Part shown: positions 1 through 12,469 of the stretch, piece after piece
Numbering within the stretch: position 1 is the first letter of the stretch
How the letters are laid out: every line of letters starts with the position of its first letter
NCBI GenBank assembly: GCA_946807835.1
Contig: OX327697.1
Span: forward strand, 23,012,001 to 23,076,000
Direction of reading: 5' to 3'
Source of the DNA: Ailanthus altissimus
Taxonomy: Eukaryota; Streptophyta; Magnoliopsida; Sapindales; Simaroubaceae
DNA length: 64,000 bases
Program-made: the position numbers and the translations under genes
The notes under the pieces: model-generated
Told to the model about the DNA's origin: nothing
Database searches by the model: none
Seen by the model: only the letters and a program-made list of their open reading frames with translations

Positions 1-2606
1 ACAATTATTCCTTCGGGCACCAACTTGTCAAAAATTGAGAAAGATCAATATGCTTAATCGTTTTCTAAATAGTGTATCCAATGTATTTGTTAGGCTTGTT
101 AATGACTAAGGAAATGTTAGGAGTAAATTTATGGGCTTCTTTGATAAAAAAGCAAAGTTGCTCCTATCGGGGTACATATTAGCTTGTTGATTAGTTACTA
201 AGCCAATACCTAATTGAATTAGTTTTAAGACCCTCACCTGAAATCTTGCTAAAAATTATTAATTATTAACAACAATAATATGACCCAATGGCATTTCAAT
301 AAATAAATTATCTATAGAAGCATTTAAAAAAATTATTTGATAAAACACTTATCAATTGCATTTTTTGCAAACATACAAATGATTCTAACATCAAAAAATA
401 AAAAATTAGATAAAACATGTGTTTAAAATATTTAATATCATCCTTAGGAATGTCGAGAAGTAAAATTAAGATGAGAATTTTTAAGAAAATACATTTCAAG
501 GGCCATACATTCAAGTAAAATTATGAAAATGAAGTACAATGTTTGTCAATTATTTCATCATAACTCTTCACCTTCCATTGGTCTATAACAAGAAAAAGGT
601 GAACATTTTGAAGCACAAATTTGTAGTGCATTAACACATTCAACTAAAGTCCATATAGTATCTACCCATAACTATGTATCTATTTCCATCAGTAGTATCA
701 ACTCTTTGGATTTTGCCTATAAAATATTTACCAAAAAATGAACCAAAAGGATGGTTGGGAATGTCTTATTTATCTACATGGAAACATATCATGTGGGGTT
801 GCCCTATATTATTTGATTTTAAACCCAAATTTTCCACCTCTTTTAGTATGATTTCTTTGTACTAAGATAAGTACTTAAAAGTCCAACTTAGTGGAAAATC
901 TGTAAGCTAACTTTATTAGCTTAGTGGGTAATTAATTAGATGTTTCCATCATTAGAAAAATTAACTGTTTTTCTTTATTTTTCAGCTTTTAAATGTGATT
1001 TAATCATGTGAAGCAAATACTTATGCAGCATAATGATAAAAGCACTCTCTTACATAAGAAAAAAAAAAAGGATGATTAAATTGAATATAAATATTTAATG
1101 TTAATAATTAACTTTTTTAAGAATGAAAATTCTAAGAAAAGTAAGAACAGTTTGTTTTTCTTTTTTTTTGAAAAGGACAACAAGCCTAGTATCTTTGAAT
1201 CATTTCTAAACTTAGTTAACACTAGTTTATAAGAAAAAAGTTTTATATTTCTTCATCTTATTTCTTAAGTAAAATTCATAAAGATGCTTTTTCTAATCTA
1301 TTTTTATATAAAAAGAATAAACATTCCTCACTTATCTTTTCGGCATTTAGGAGTTTAGATTTAAATTAAGAACTAACATATGGATGAAACGAGAGAAGAA
1401 TATTAGAAACATATATAGCATGCACTGAGTTCAACTAAAGATTAAGACTCAGTACTCATTAGTTCAAAAGCCTAAAAAATTATTTCAATGATAAAAGACG
1501 ATGAAAGCCGTCTGAAAATTTTTTTATTCTTTTTCTTTTATCTTATCAGTCCCTTCAATAACTTTGTTATGATTTTCATCACTCTTGCCAGAATGCCCAT
1601 ACTTAGCTAGCTTTATGAATCAAGGATAGTTATCATGGTAACTTTGACTTTATTCCATTGAGTCAGTGCCCTGTTGGGATATTTTCAGATATAGATTTTA
1701 TTCATTTTTCTCTGTAAAAATTGTGAGCATTCAATCCATCTTTGATTATTGTTTGGTTTGGTATATCTAACAAGCTAGCGGTACTATTTTCTCTTCCCAA
1801 TAAAGCAGGCCTTGTAAATACATATGGTTTCTTTTCTTTTCTTTCCTTTTCTTTTCTTTACCACAAAAGATGAAATATCAGAAGTTGGGGGCAATATTTG
1901 CCTTCTTCAGTGGATGAAATCATGAAACATTATATATGTTCCCTCTTTTGCTTTTAGTGAATTGTTTTGTCTTTATCTTCTCTTTTCCCATAATTTAACT
2001 TTGGGAAATCCAATCAAAACCCAACTTTTCTCTAAGCGAAGGAAACATAACTAGACAAGTAGCTTTGATTCCAATAAAATCTCTTTCACATATTTATCTG
2101 TGTTTGTAGCTTATCATGACATGTTTGGAGCTGTAATTTTTAATTCCCATTAAAAGGTAAGGATCAATTTTGTGATATAATATTTAATCTAATTAATCCT
2201 TTCACATGTAATGCAAACCAATTTTAAGATCATTTAAATTCGGTGTTGTGATTATTTTACTCCAATATACCCTTTTACTTAATCACTTTGACTCGAAAGT
2301 TTAATTTAATAGGCAAAAGATGAATATAATAATTAAGATGTAAAAGAATTACAATTGCTTTTTTCAATAAGACTCTTCTTTTAGTCACAATCTGAATGGT
2401 TGAGTCTTGGAATTAATATTGTCTTAAAAAATGGTGCATTTATTTCTTGCTTTTTGTATGGGCAGTCAGTGGTAGCATTAGGGTATGTTTCTAGCTTTCC
2501 TTAGTAACATTCTTTGTACTGGGCACTATATCATCCTCTCCTAAAATTTAAGTTACATTTCATAGATTGGGCAAAGGGCACATAGAATGTGGGAAAACAC
2601 ATTGAT
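1..2606. other. AT-rich intergenic DNA, no gene seen
   Basis: I see no coding region, RNA gene or recognisable transposon here. The short open frames have no family resemblance and sit in low-complexity AT-rich sequence. Two small items can be named: a polypyrimidine TTTC/TTTTC microsatellite at about 1827-1860, and a short inverted repeat around 1495-1515 (AGACG and CGTCT about 8 nt apart). The stretch could be decayed transposon or simple intergenic DNA. Confidence 0.6.
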
Positions 2607-2725
2607 TATTGCACATGTTGAATTTTTTTTTTAGTATTCTTCTACAACTATGGGAGAGGGGGTGCACTTAAAGTGGGGGCTTTTGATTTTGGTTAAGCCC
2701 CATGTGCTTATTGCACATGTTGAAT
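2607..2725 (-). mobile_element. Short poly(A)-tailed retroposon (SINE-like), minus strand
   Basis: About 85 bp lie between two copies of the 17-mer tattgcacatgttgaat (2607-2623 and 2709-2725). On the minus strand the insert ends in a run of A next to the first copy. Flanking direct repeats plus an A tail are the signature of target-primed reverse transcription. No A or B box can be seen, so it may be a 5'-truncated SINE or another retroposed transcript. It shares its target duplication with the neighbouring SINE. Confidence 0.5.
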
Positions 2726-2843
2726 TTTTTTTTTTTAAGTATACAATATATATACACCTACAAATCGTAATATATGGATTCGAACATTTGATCTGAGTGA
2801 GCATCACAAAAGGCGCTGCCAATTCGATTAACACCCTCTGCTC
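2726..2843 (-). mobile_element. tRNA-derived SINE, minus strand
   Basis: Read on the minus strand, this roughly 118-bp insert starts with a stretch like a tRNA A box (complement of about 2814-2830, with aattggcagcgcc). About 30-50 nt later there is a B-box-like tgttcgaatcc (complement of 2776-2786). It ends in a run of about 12 A at 2726-2737. The 17-bp direct repeats tattgcacatgttgaat flank it at 2709-2725 and 2844-2860. Internal RNA polymerase III promoter boxes, an A tail and a long target duplication together define a tRNA-derived SINE. The family is not identified. Confidence 0.62.
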
Positions 2844-3654
2844 TATTGCACATGTTGAATTAAGTTCTGTTTTTTGAAAATTATTATCAGAGAAAATATT
2901 ATTTTAGTCTTTGGTTAAATTGATATATACAAACTTAATTCATACTTTTTAATACACATATATATATATATATATCATATGATTTTTATAAGGATGTCTT
3001 TTGGTAATTTTTTATTATTATTTTCGTTCTTGAATATTACTATTTTTATCTTTATAAGGTCAAACATGATATATGTCTAAAGAGTAAAGATTAAGTTTGT
3101 ATATATTAATAAATCAATGACGAAATTGATATTTTTCTTTATTATTATTGCTATATATACGAAATGTCATTCAATCTTTATAGTCATCTGGAAAATGACT
3201 TTATAATGACGAAGAATATGCAATTTAACTAGTATGACAAACATGCTAAGTTGTCTGTTACATGTGAAATATATATATTGGGTAGAAAATTCAGTTTAGT
3301 TAATTAAAAGTTGTTAAATTTGAGGACTAGTGTTAGTGTTAGGTTGCGATTGATGACTACTGTTTTTCACGTTATAAATATGTATTCTTTTATTTCTTTT
3401 TCACCATGTTCAATTATGGTTGAAAAAGGTCATTAAAATGACGTACACTTCTTTTAAATAAATTTTAAATTGTGACCAATAATCCCTTCACATTTAGTAA
3501 AAGAGATAATATAGTTTAAAACTAATTTGCATTAGCTATCCGTTACTTCACTAAGGGTTAGGTTATTAAAAGACATCCTCAATATTATTACTCTCTTCAA
3601 TCATATGCCAAATAATCAATTAAGCATCACAAGTTTAACCTAAAAATGTTTTTT

Positions 3655-3880
3655 TTTTTTAAAGTTAGATAAATTAAAATTGAAGCTTTGATCTTATATT
3701 AGAGTAACTAGAATTAAAACTATGATATTATGTTAAAAAATTGAAGTGTCTCTATATTTCTACTCTAAATAATAACTACAAAAGATGACCATTATATGAG
3801 CATTAAATCCTTAACTTATATGAAAAAATAATACATTTAAACTACTACTATAATATGAAAGGTGGATATAATAAGAAATA
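3655..3880 (-). repeat. Degenerate direct repeat, copy 1 (possible small LTR remnant)
   Basis: This is about 220 bp similar to 5235-5470, including matching segments reading tgttaaaaaattgaagtg and aataataactacaa. In the second copy, the stretch just before tgttaa reads ttgatacca, the complement of the tRNA-Met primer-binding motif TGGTATCA. The pair could therefore be LTRs of a small non-autonomous element on the minus strand. Homology appears to extend outside the proposed LTR start, so this is uncertain. Confidence 0.4.
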
Positions 3881-5234
3881 TCTAAAATTTAAAAATATTC
3901 TAAATAAACAACAAGTAATTAAGAAATTTTTATATACTATTAATTTTAATATTTCCCATCAAACTCAAGATGGGAAAAAACATTGAGTTTGTAAATTGAA
4001 TTAAGAAGCAAACTTTGGCAAACTGAAAAAATAAATAATAAAATAATTGAATAAAAAATCTATAATGACATGTATGAGAGGCAACCAATATTAAAGGAGA
4101 CAAATATTTTTGAAGAGAGACATCTGTTTATGGGGAGAGACATCTGTTTATAGGGATAGACAACTATTGTTGGAAGGAGACTACATTGTTGGAAAGAGGC
4201 AATGTTTTTTGAGAGTGATAATGTTATCGAAAAATAAAAAATGCATTGAGAAAGTTAATAATTACAAGTGTAAATGCAATGATAGAGAAATTGAAAATGA
4301 CTATTGCAAGTGTAAGTGCGTTGATGTAAAAATTATAACAAAAATTATTTAAAAAAACTTATTAGTGTGGTCAAGAAACCTTAAGTGAATAGTAAAGAGA
4401 CCAAAAATTACAAAAGATTAGAATTTATGATGAGTTGCAATGCCAAATTTTATTAGGTGGATTTGCCCAATAAATTAAAAAAATTCTAAATTTTCTCTTA
4501 AGCTAAAATAATAAATTTGACAACTCAAATTTTTTTAAGAAAATTTAATAACAAAGGAAGAAGTCGAACTAAAACTTAGTGTGATACAAAAAAAAAAAAT
4601 AGAAAAGCCCTCATAATGTAAAAATAAATAAATTTGTCACATAATTTTAAAACTACAAATTTGCTCTTAATTTATCAAAACTCTAAATTGCCCTATATTT
4701 ATGTAAAATTTTAGATTCAGCCAAAAGTTATTTTAAAATTTCAAAAAGACCCTAAATCTATTTTAAATGTCAAATAAACCTCAATAGTTTAGTAAGATTA
4801 CAATCTAACCTAAAAATAACTTTGAAATGTTTGTAAAAAAGTCATTTCTTAACAATTGGTAAGTAAATTAGGCAAAAGAGTGATACGAGTAAACAGATCG
4901 GACCAAAATAAGAGCTTTGATGCCAGCTGTGAGCATTGACGAATGCCAATGATTGGAAATCAAAAAAGAAAAGGCTTTGTTTCTACTATTCATGTGGCAT
5001 GATAAAGGTAATGATGGTAGAAAGGATACGTCAGCAATTTTTGGGTATTTCGACTGTCTTAGTTTGTAGTTTAAACGATGGTTGCCAACAATAGAAACAA
5101 TGACTGTGATGGCAGAAATAATGTAGCGACGATAGTTTTAAACATTGGAAAGAGACAAAATAGAGATTGAATAAGAGAGAGAGATTAAAAAATTAACCAA
5201 ACTTTTAAAATTAGCTTGATAAAAAATTAATTTA

Positions 5235-5470
5235 GCTCTAATACTATGTTAGGTAAGGAACTAAAGTTCTGATATTATGTTAGAATAACTAAAATTAAAG
5301 ATTTGATACCATGTTAAAAAAATTGAAGTGATTTTGTATATTCACTCTGAATAATAACTACAAGGGTGATCTTTATACAAACATTAAATCTCTAATTTAT
5401 ATAAAAAAGATAATACATATAAACTACTATTATAATATTAAAGTAAATACAATAAAAAATATATTAAATT
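5235..5470 (-). repeat. Degenerate direct repeat, copy 2 (possible small LTR remnant)
   Basis: This is the partner of the repeat at 3655-3880. It holds the clearer primer-binding-like motif: the complement TGGTATCAAATC ends at about 5311, next to a TGTTAA start at 5312. No coding region lies between the two copies, which would fit a TRIM/LARD-type element or two independent remnants. Confidence 0.4.
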
Positions 5471-6095
5471 GAGAAATTTTTTAAGTTGATGACTAAATAA
5501 AAAGAAAATATTAATTCTAATTAAAATAAATAAATAATAATCGATGTTGGGCAATCAAACCTTCAAATTAACAAACACATTTTCTAAAAGGGAAGTTTAG
5601 ATTTAAGTTAATCATTAGTTATTGGGAGGAGATTAATACTATTTTGTAAATCCAACAAAAATGATCATCGATTTGATGAGATTTGGTGGAAGTTATAATG
5701 ATATGATATGATTAAAGCTCTCCATGATGCCATCAAGATGGCCATGCACGACCTTTTTATTTTTATTTGTTTTAAAATTTATTAGAATAAGTACACGGTG
5801 TTGAATTCAGTATGTGATATGTAATTGAATCAAGTGATAGTACTGGATTAATGTTTTCTAGTTGTATTCATTTGGTATTGGATTTTTTTGGATTAATTGA
5901 TAGTTAATGAATTGTGATGGAGATTGATCGTTTAGAATGAAAACACATAAAATATGAGGAGAAAACAAAGGAAAAAAAAATTTGAAAATGAGAGTTAAAA
6001 TAAAATTAAAAAAAAGTTCTCTACTTTCAACCATCTTTTTATGATACTAACCCTTATTAAGCTAATCAACAGCTAATGAAAATCTTAAAGACTAT

Positions 6096-6157
6096 TTGTG
6101 ACGATTATTTGACCGTCTCAAATACTTTTTATGATGGTAATTTAGCTGTCATAAAAG
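6096..6157. repeat. Palindromic motifs resembling DNA-transposon subterminal repeats
   Basis: Two adjacent short palindromes are visible: a gacgattatttgaccgtc-type inverted repeat at about 6100-6117, and a near-palindrome with TTTATGATGG facing CTGTCATAAA at 6127-6155. Repeats of this kind occur near the ends of some plant DNA transposons. No transposase or clear element ends were found, so this is only a remnant at best. Confidence 0.3.
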
Positions 6158-7768
6158 GCATTATTTTTTATAGTATTTAATTAGTACTAATCTCAAGTTT
6201 ATTGAAACAAAGTGTTTTTATTTTTATTATACATGAAAGAAGACATTATAATTATTTAAAGTTTGCATATAAATAATTTATATAGAAGTTTGTCTTATAA
6301 TGTTATTGATAAATGATATATTATATACAAATTAGAACATCTAATGAATACGGAAATTGCAAAAAAAAAAGATATTTTTAAGTGCCATTTTAATAAATAA
6401 AAGCTGAAAAGGAACAAAAGGCTTCAATGTAAAATGAGAAATTTTTTCTCGGATCACCTAAGGATCATTAAGTCAAGCAAATATAAAAAGATAACAAAAC
6501 CATCATTGAGACCCTCTTATTAGTACCTTTAAACTAATTTCTGATGCAAAAAGCTAAATTATTCATAACTCGTGATTGGGGGGCTCATTTTAATTTTTCA
6601 AATTATTTTACATTTTCTTAATATAACAAACTTTAGGGGATTCTCATGAAATTCTTCCAAATATCAATATGTATGTATTTAGTATTAGAAGCTCTAAGAA
6701 AGAATGCACAGCTTGGCTACAGAACCGTTTTAATTTTTAAGCATAGCCCAACCAAGTAGATCTGGGCTCTTCTCAAAGGTTTAAAGAATGTTCATCGGCC
6801 CCAAATGAGTGGGCTTCCTTTTGTTGAGAGTGATACTAATTGCACCTGCACTTCTCCCTCAATGCACCCGCTTATCCCTATGATAAGAAAACCGGATTTG
6901 ATAAGGATGTATATGAAGTGCTAATTAGGGATTATAAAAGGAACCACGATTTTATTTGCACGTATTCCATTCGAATGTTATGAATATGGATAAAAAAATT
7001 GATTTGAGTAATAAATAAATCAAATTCGAGAATAATTACGTTAGTTTTGATTTGACAATTTGCTTTATGATTTGCTATGTGTTTGTATTAGCAAATTAAA
7101 CGATTCAAATAAAACATAAATTCATTTAGAATTATGTAAAACATATATTTTAATAAATTTTAAAATATATAATTTATTATTTATAATGAATAAAATATAA
7201 TTACAAACAAAAATAATAAACATTTACAAAAATATAAAAATGGATTAAATTCGGATTGAATCATGCAATGAATTTATTTATATCAAATGTTAATAAAACG
7301 AAGTAAGTTCGAATATTTCATTTTAAAATAAATGCAAATGTAATTTACTAACATAATGTTATATCCTACTTGTATTCGGTACGAATTCCATTCACAAATT
7401 CGTTTATTAGTCCCAGTTCTAACAATAAAACACATGTTCAAATTCTTTCTTTATAGCAACCGGGGTAAAAAATTATCAACCCTTCCTCCTAAATAAGTAC
7501 CTCTTTTCATCACTCCCATAATTGGTGAACCATCTTCCTTTCTTTTCAATAGAAAAAGTTTAATTTCCTCACGAAAGTGAGGTAGATTTGGTGTAAGAAT
7601 AGGGCTATTTGACACTTATTTTATATCATCAACACCATTTACCATTTTTATTCAATTTTTTATTTTTCCTTATCTAAATTTAATAAAAAGAAAAAATAAT
7701 TAAGTACACTTATATATATAATTTTTTAAAATAAATATATCATAAATTTCAATATCCATTATACACAT

Positions 7769-8571
7769 TGTTGGGATTTGATTTTTAGCCTAGGAGGCCC
7801 GAATCCAAAAAATAGTGGGAGAGAAGTAAGAGGGAAATTCGAGATCGTTGAGCTTCTTGTTGCCAATGGTCAAGTTAAGTTCAGAGTTTTGTTTTGGTGG
7901 TGAGAAATTCGGAAAGGAGTGGAGAGTAGGCCGAACGTCATGTTGAAATTAGACGGCTTGAACTATAAGTTAGGCAGACTGAGGGGGCTTAAAAGGACTT
8001 AAGGAGCATAAAAAAAGGTTAGTGGTTGATGCTATGGTTGACGATGGCCTTCCAATGCTCAAGTTAGGCGAATGCTGTATGGAGAATATTCCTTAATGTT
8101 TACTTTCTCTAGAGAAGGTATAGAAAATTCTAGAGAGAAGGAAGAGAGTTTTTTGTTTTCTTATTAAAGAGTTGTTCAAAACTCGAAAATATGTGTTATC
8201 CCTTACCACCTTTCACTTTTTGAAATAAAACTTAAACATGGAGGGTGTCATCTTAGATATTTCCTCTTAGGGGCAAAACGTGACAGGCTATTACTAGAGA
8301 ACAATTCTTATCATGAGGGATATTTTAGAGAACTTCACTCGGAAGGACAAAGAGGTCATTTGATCTCTTCTAGCATTTAGAGTACTAGGAATATTGGTTA
8401 TTGCTCGCTTTCTAGAGCTGTCAACCTGAGTTGGTAAGACTTGGGAGCATTGAGGGATTTTCTGACTCTGTCCTATTGAGTTTGGTGGGTCTTATACTGA
8501 ACTATTTAACTAACTCAAATATTTTCTATTTACTGTGTTAGCAAGAGATATAGTCCTGATATTAGCTGACA
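7769..8571 (-). repeat. Element F left LTR (3' LTR)
   Basis: It begins tgttggg at 7769 and matches the right LTR from 26964 over about 660 bp. A shared landmark is tagaaaattctagagagaag. The end is less certain: homology with the right copy stops near 8456, and a plausible CA end (gctgaca) falls at about 8571, directly before an LTR fragment of family L. The two LTRs have visibly diverged, so the insertion is old. Confidence 0.65.
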
Positions 8572-8572
8572 T

Positions 8573-9050
8573 TGTCACGCTTCAATTCTGAAAAGATCTG
8601 ACACATGATATAACTTACATTCATTTAATGATGTTCATCCATAATTAATATTGCATAAAATTTTAATCTTAAATTCTACCTAAGAATTCTTAGTAAGTTG
8701 TTAATAAGTTCATCACAAAATTAACCCATAAATATACTTGGTGGAATATAAATCAAATACAACTATACTTAATGAAATAATACATAAGTATTTATTCAAT
8801 TGGGATAAATCAAATATCTCAAACTATGTGTCCACCAGTTAAACACTTAGCAACCTAGCAACTGTGTCTACCAGTTAAACACTTAGCAACCTAGCAATTT
8901 GGGGAACCCATAGGATAGCATAAGCCTTACTAAATCCGCTAAACACACATATATCTTATTTACTTGAAATCACAATAAACTATAATGAGAATAAAACTTA
9001 ATAAGCATACTAGATTTTCATATACTAAAATATATATATATATATATATA
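8573..9050 (-). mobile_element. Family L LTR fragment (copy L4, truncated)
   Basis: It starts tgtcacgc like the left end of L3 (51478) and follows that copy through the region equivalent to 51478-52110, in the same reverse orientation. The match ends at a (TA)n run near 9030-9052. An internal stretch (gttaaacacttagcaacctagcaa) is locally duplicated, at about 8837-8899. This is a truncated solo LTR lying where the F integrase core should be. Confidence 0.6.
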
Positions 9051-10015
9051 TAGAAAAAAAAATAGAGAGATTTAGCAAGGAGAAAAACACAAGCAATGAA
9101 TATAGAATCAAACCAAGAGATCAATGTGAATTGTATTGAAGATTGAAGAATCAACTCTTGGGCAATCAAGACAAGAGGAAGAAGCACAACTCAGGGCATC
9201 ACTTGTGTTATTTTCTTCCTTAGTTTTAAGAGCTGATTTCGATCATGATATTTTTATACTTTTGCTTTGAAAATCTTGTTTTGAACATGAGCTAAATACT
9301 TTTGATCTAGGGTTAGACGTTATTGAACCTAGTATATAATTGATTCTTTTAAACTCTTAGTTATGAACTTTTATCCCTTAATTGATTCAATCTATCTATG
9401 CTTAATGCTTTCATTATACTTGATCACTATTTTGATTGTTTAAGAATCGTGATAACTTTGACGAAAGAAATCATGTGCTTAGCCTATGGTAGATTGATAC
9501 ATGATCATAGGGTAACATTTATGAGTTCCATCTAGGATAGACATATACCTAGGTGGCATGTATGGTTTGATTAGACTTAATCTTAATGAGTTGCATCTTA
9601 TTCAAATTATCATAGACATATAGGTAATTGTTAGGGTGTGATATTATCATTCGACTATTGACGGAAGCTTATGATGAAATCAGTGTTTAGCCAATCAATT
9701 GATTAAAAAAAGAAAATAACTAAGGGGTTAAAGGGTTCAGTGAACTACTAAGGGATGTGTCGATATCCTAGATTACTTATCAATTTAGTGAATTCTATCT
9801 CTAAGTATTTGTAATATTTTAATTAGGTTCAATTCAATAGCAATAATTTAGTTAGTTAAACTCCATCCTTGAAGCTAGTCTGGATAAAGGTAAAGTAAAG
9901 TAATTTTAGTATTCGATTAAAGAAAATAGAAACAATAGTTTCTGTGGGATCGATAATTTGGACTTAGTCCTATATTACTTGATACAAAAAGCGTGCACTT
10001 GCGCTAGGTCATTGA
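9051..10015. other. LTR/leader-like remnant of unknown element
   Basis: No gene is seen. The last part, about 9930-10003, contains a phrase (gtgggatcgataatttgg, then a cttgcgc end) of the kind found at the downstream end of LTRs in some plant gypsy families. The stretch is probably a fragment of another LTR element that replaced the integrase core of F. I cannot place its start. Confidence 0.35.
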
Positions 10016-12464
10016 ATTAGACATCATTGAGCCAAAAGTATCATTGCCTTAGTGCATTATAGGCTAGGGCTCTTCCTCATTCGTGGTTTTTACACATCCT
10101 TTCATACATCTCCCTGAGTACGTATTGTCCTTACTGAGGGCACAAACACCTCAAGTAAGGTAAGGAAGCTTATTTCTTATAAAGTACTTCATTGATTAGG
10201 CAGTATTCAATTGCTTGGTACCTCAGCTTCCTGACTTGAATTCTATCCTTAGGGGTGACTTCGTCCCTAGGTACTGAATAATAGGATCCATCCACCAAGG
10301 TTCATCATCAACCGAGCAAATTTCATGGGTCTTGCAGCTTAAATATCGATTCAGGTACAATCTTTACTAGCACTATCTCGAGTAGCTTAATAGTGCTAGT
10401 AGAGGCCAGCTTAGCTAATAGGTCTGTCCTGTAGTTGTCTTCCCTTGGAACATGCTTAACATGGATCTCCTCAAATGTGTTAATCAACTTCTGAGCCTTC
10501 TTTAAGTAAACTTGCATGTTCTATTTTTGGCTTGATATTCCTTTTTGATCTGGATGACCACGAGTTTGGAGTCACTCTTGACTACTAACTATCGAGCTCC
10601 TAGTGCTGTAGTCATCCTTATTCTGGTAATAATAGACTTGTACTCAGCCTCATTGTTGGAAACCCTTGAAGCTAAACTTTAGAGTGTAGCTCACTTTTAC
10701 TCATTTGGGGCTGATTAGTGATTATGATGACCCCAACTTAATTCCCTTGGGTATTTAAGGCTCCTTCTATGTGTACAGTTTAAGAAGTAATTATATGCTA
10801 CTTGTTGAGCTCACACTTCTCATTTCATTCTTCCTCCAGGTCTGGAGTGAGCTCAGCTGCAAAGTTAGCAATGAATTATGCTTTAATAAAAGCATGCTAG
10901 TTGTATATGATATCGAACTTAGCTCGTAAGAAAATTTCCATAATCACCATGACATGTCTATTTTTTAAATAAGCTACATTAATGGCGAATTGGTTTGTAC
11001 CATAATGGTATTATCTTGGAAATAAAGGCACAACTTCCTCGTCGCCACTACTAAAACTAGTGCATAATTCTCAGTAGGTTGATACCTCTTCTCAACATCT
11101 ACTAGAGCTTTACTGATGTAGCAAATCAGCCTCTAAATTTCATCACCTTCCTCCCTCACCAACATTGAGCTGGTCGCAGTCTTAGATACAGCTAAGTACA
11201 TAAGAAGTATGTCACCAGATAGAGGATTAGTAAGCAGGAGAGGCTTCTTTATGTATTGCTTCAAATTTTTGAAGGTTTATTCACACTTAAAGGTCTAAAT
11301 CATGTTTTTCCCAGCCTTCAGGAATTTGAAGAAGGGTTGATAGTGATCAGTAGTCTTAGAGATGAACCTGTTCAATGTGGCTATTTACCCTGCCAAACTC
11401 TGCACGTCCTAAACTATCTTAAGGGTCCTCATCTCCATTATAACCCTTATTTTCTCTAGGTTGACTTCAATATCTCTTTATTGCACAATGAATCCAAGAA
11501 ATTTGCCTTTAGTCACACCAAAGGCATACTTCTTTGGATTCAACTTCATGATGTGCTTTTTCAACACCTCAAATATCCTCTGCAGGTTTAATACACAATC
11601 AGTAGTAAGTGCTGATTTGGTGATCATGTCATTAATATAAATCTCCATGGTTTTCCTAATATGATCTTTGAAAAACTTGTTGACTAAGCGTTAGTAAATC
11701 GCCCTAGCGTTCTTAAGTCTAAAGAGCATTGCCTTGTAGTAGTATGAGCATTTGTTAGTGATGAATGTGGTATTTTTCTCATCTGGGCTATACATTCTGA
11801 TCTAGTTGTAACCTGAGAAGGTATCCATGAAATTGAAAAGTTTGTGCCCTGAGGTCAAATCTACTAGTTGATCTATTCAGGGTAGAGGGAAGCTATTGTT
11901 AGGATAAGTTTTATCGAGGTAGGTGAAGTCCACACACAAACACCACTTCTCATTTGCCTTCTTTACTAGCATGATATTATAGACCCACTCATGGTACTGA
12001 GCTTCTCAGATGAAGCCAGCATTGAGTAACCTATCCACCTCAACTTCAATATCTTCGTATCTCTCCTAGTTGAAGGGCATTCTTATTCTGCTTTATAGAT
12101 TTATAGTTGTGATCCACATTCAGCCTGTGACATGCTAGCTTGGGATGAATCCCAAGCATGTCTTCGTGGAACTAGGCTAACACATCTGTATACTCCCTAA
12201 GAAAAGTGGCCAGAGTTTCTCTGACCTCTTTAGGCATTGAGGAGCTTAACTTGACAGTCTTGATTTGGTTAGTTAGGGGGATTGAGACTGAGATGAGCTC
12301 CTTAGCAAGCTCTCCACGTTTTTCTTCATTCTTTTTCCTCGGGCTCAATATGGAAATATGATAACTTGGCTTTACAACAATCGCATAACACTTTTTACCT
12401 ATTCTTATCTAGTTACCTTTCACAATGATGACCTCTATGTTCATTAGGATCTTCATAACTAGAT
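10016..12464 (-). pseudogene. Element F pol remnant: RT, RNase H and start of integrase
   Basis: In minus-strand reading order, the frames give a Ty3-type reverse transcriptase with YINDM in place of the YVDD catalytic box (complement of about 11622-11639). Next come an RT connection/RNase H region, an RNase H end with VKHVPREDNYRTDLLAKLAS (10323-10517), and an H2C2-like integrase zinc-binding start whose reading is lost near 10020. Many stops interrupt it. In an intact element this would copy RNA to DNA and integrate it. The integrase catalytic core is absent here and the upstream part lies beyond element A at 24860-26963. Confidence 0.72.
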
Positions 12465-12469
12465 GATAT

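Larger units (their letters stand above)
2607..2860. repeat. Triplicated 17-bp target-site duplication
   Basis: The sequence tattgcacatgttgaat occurs at 2607-2623, 2709-2725 and 2844-2860. The three copies bracket two different A-tailed insertions, which implies two successive insertions at the same target. Confidence 0.75.
2861..7768. other. AT-rich intergenic DNA with degenerate repeats
   Basis: No gene is supported. The stretch holds an (AT)n microsatellite at about 2956-2976, a pair of diverged direct repeats (about 3655-3880 and 5235-5470), a small tandem duplication around 4109-4150, and palindromic motifs at 6096-6157. The 80-codon open frame at 4110-4352 comes from short tandem duplications and resembles no protein family I know. 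The rest shows nothing I can name. Confidence 0.55.

Noticed and set aside
2776..2830. tRNA gene on the minus strand
   Set aside because: A and B box-like motifs are present, but no cloverleaf stems can be formed. The A tail and target duplications point to a SINE.
4110..4352. 80-codon open frame with a repeated Cys-rich YKCKC/YCKCKC pattern
   Set aside because: The pattern comes from a short tandem duplication at the DNA level in AT-rich intergenic sequence. There is no family resemblance, no conserved context and no support for expression.
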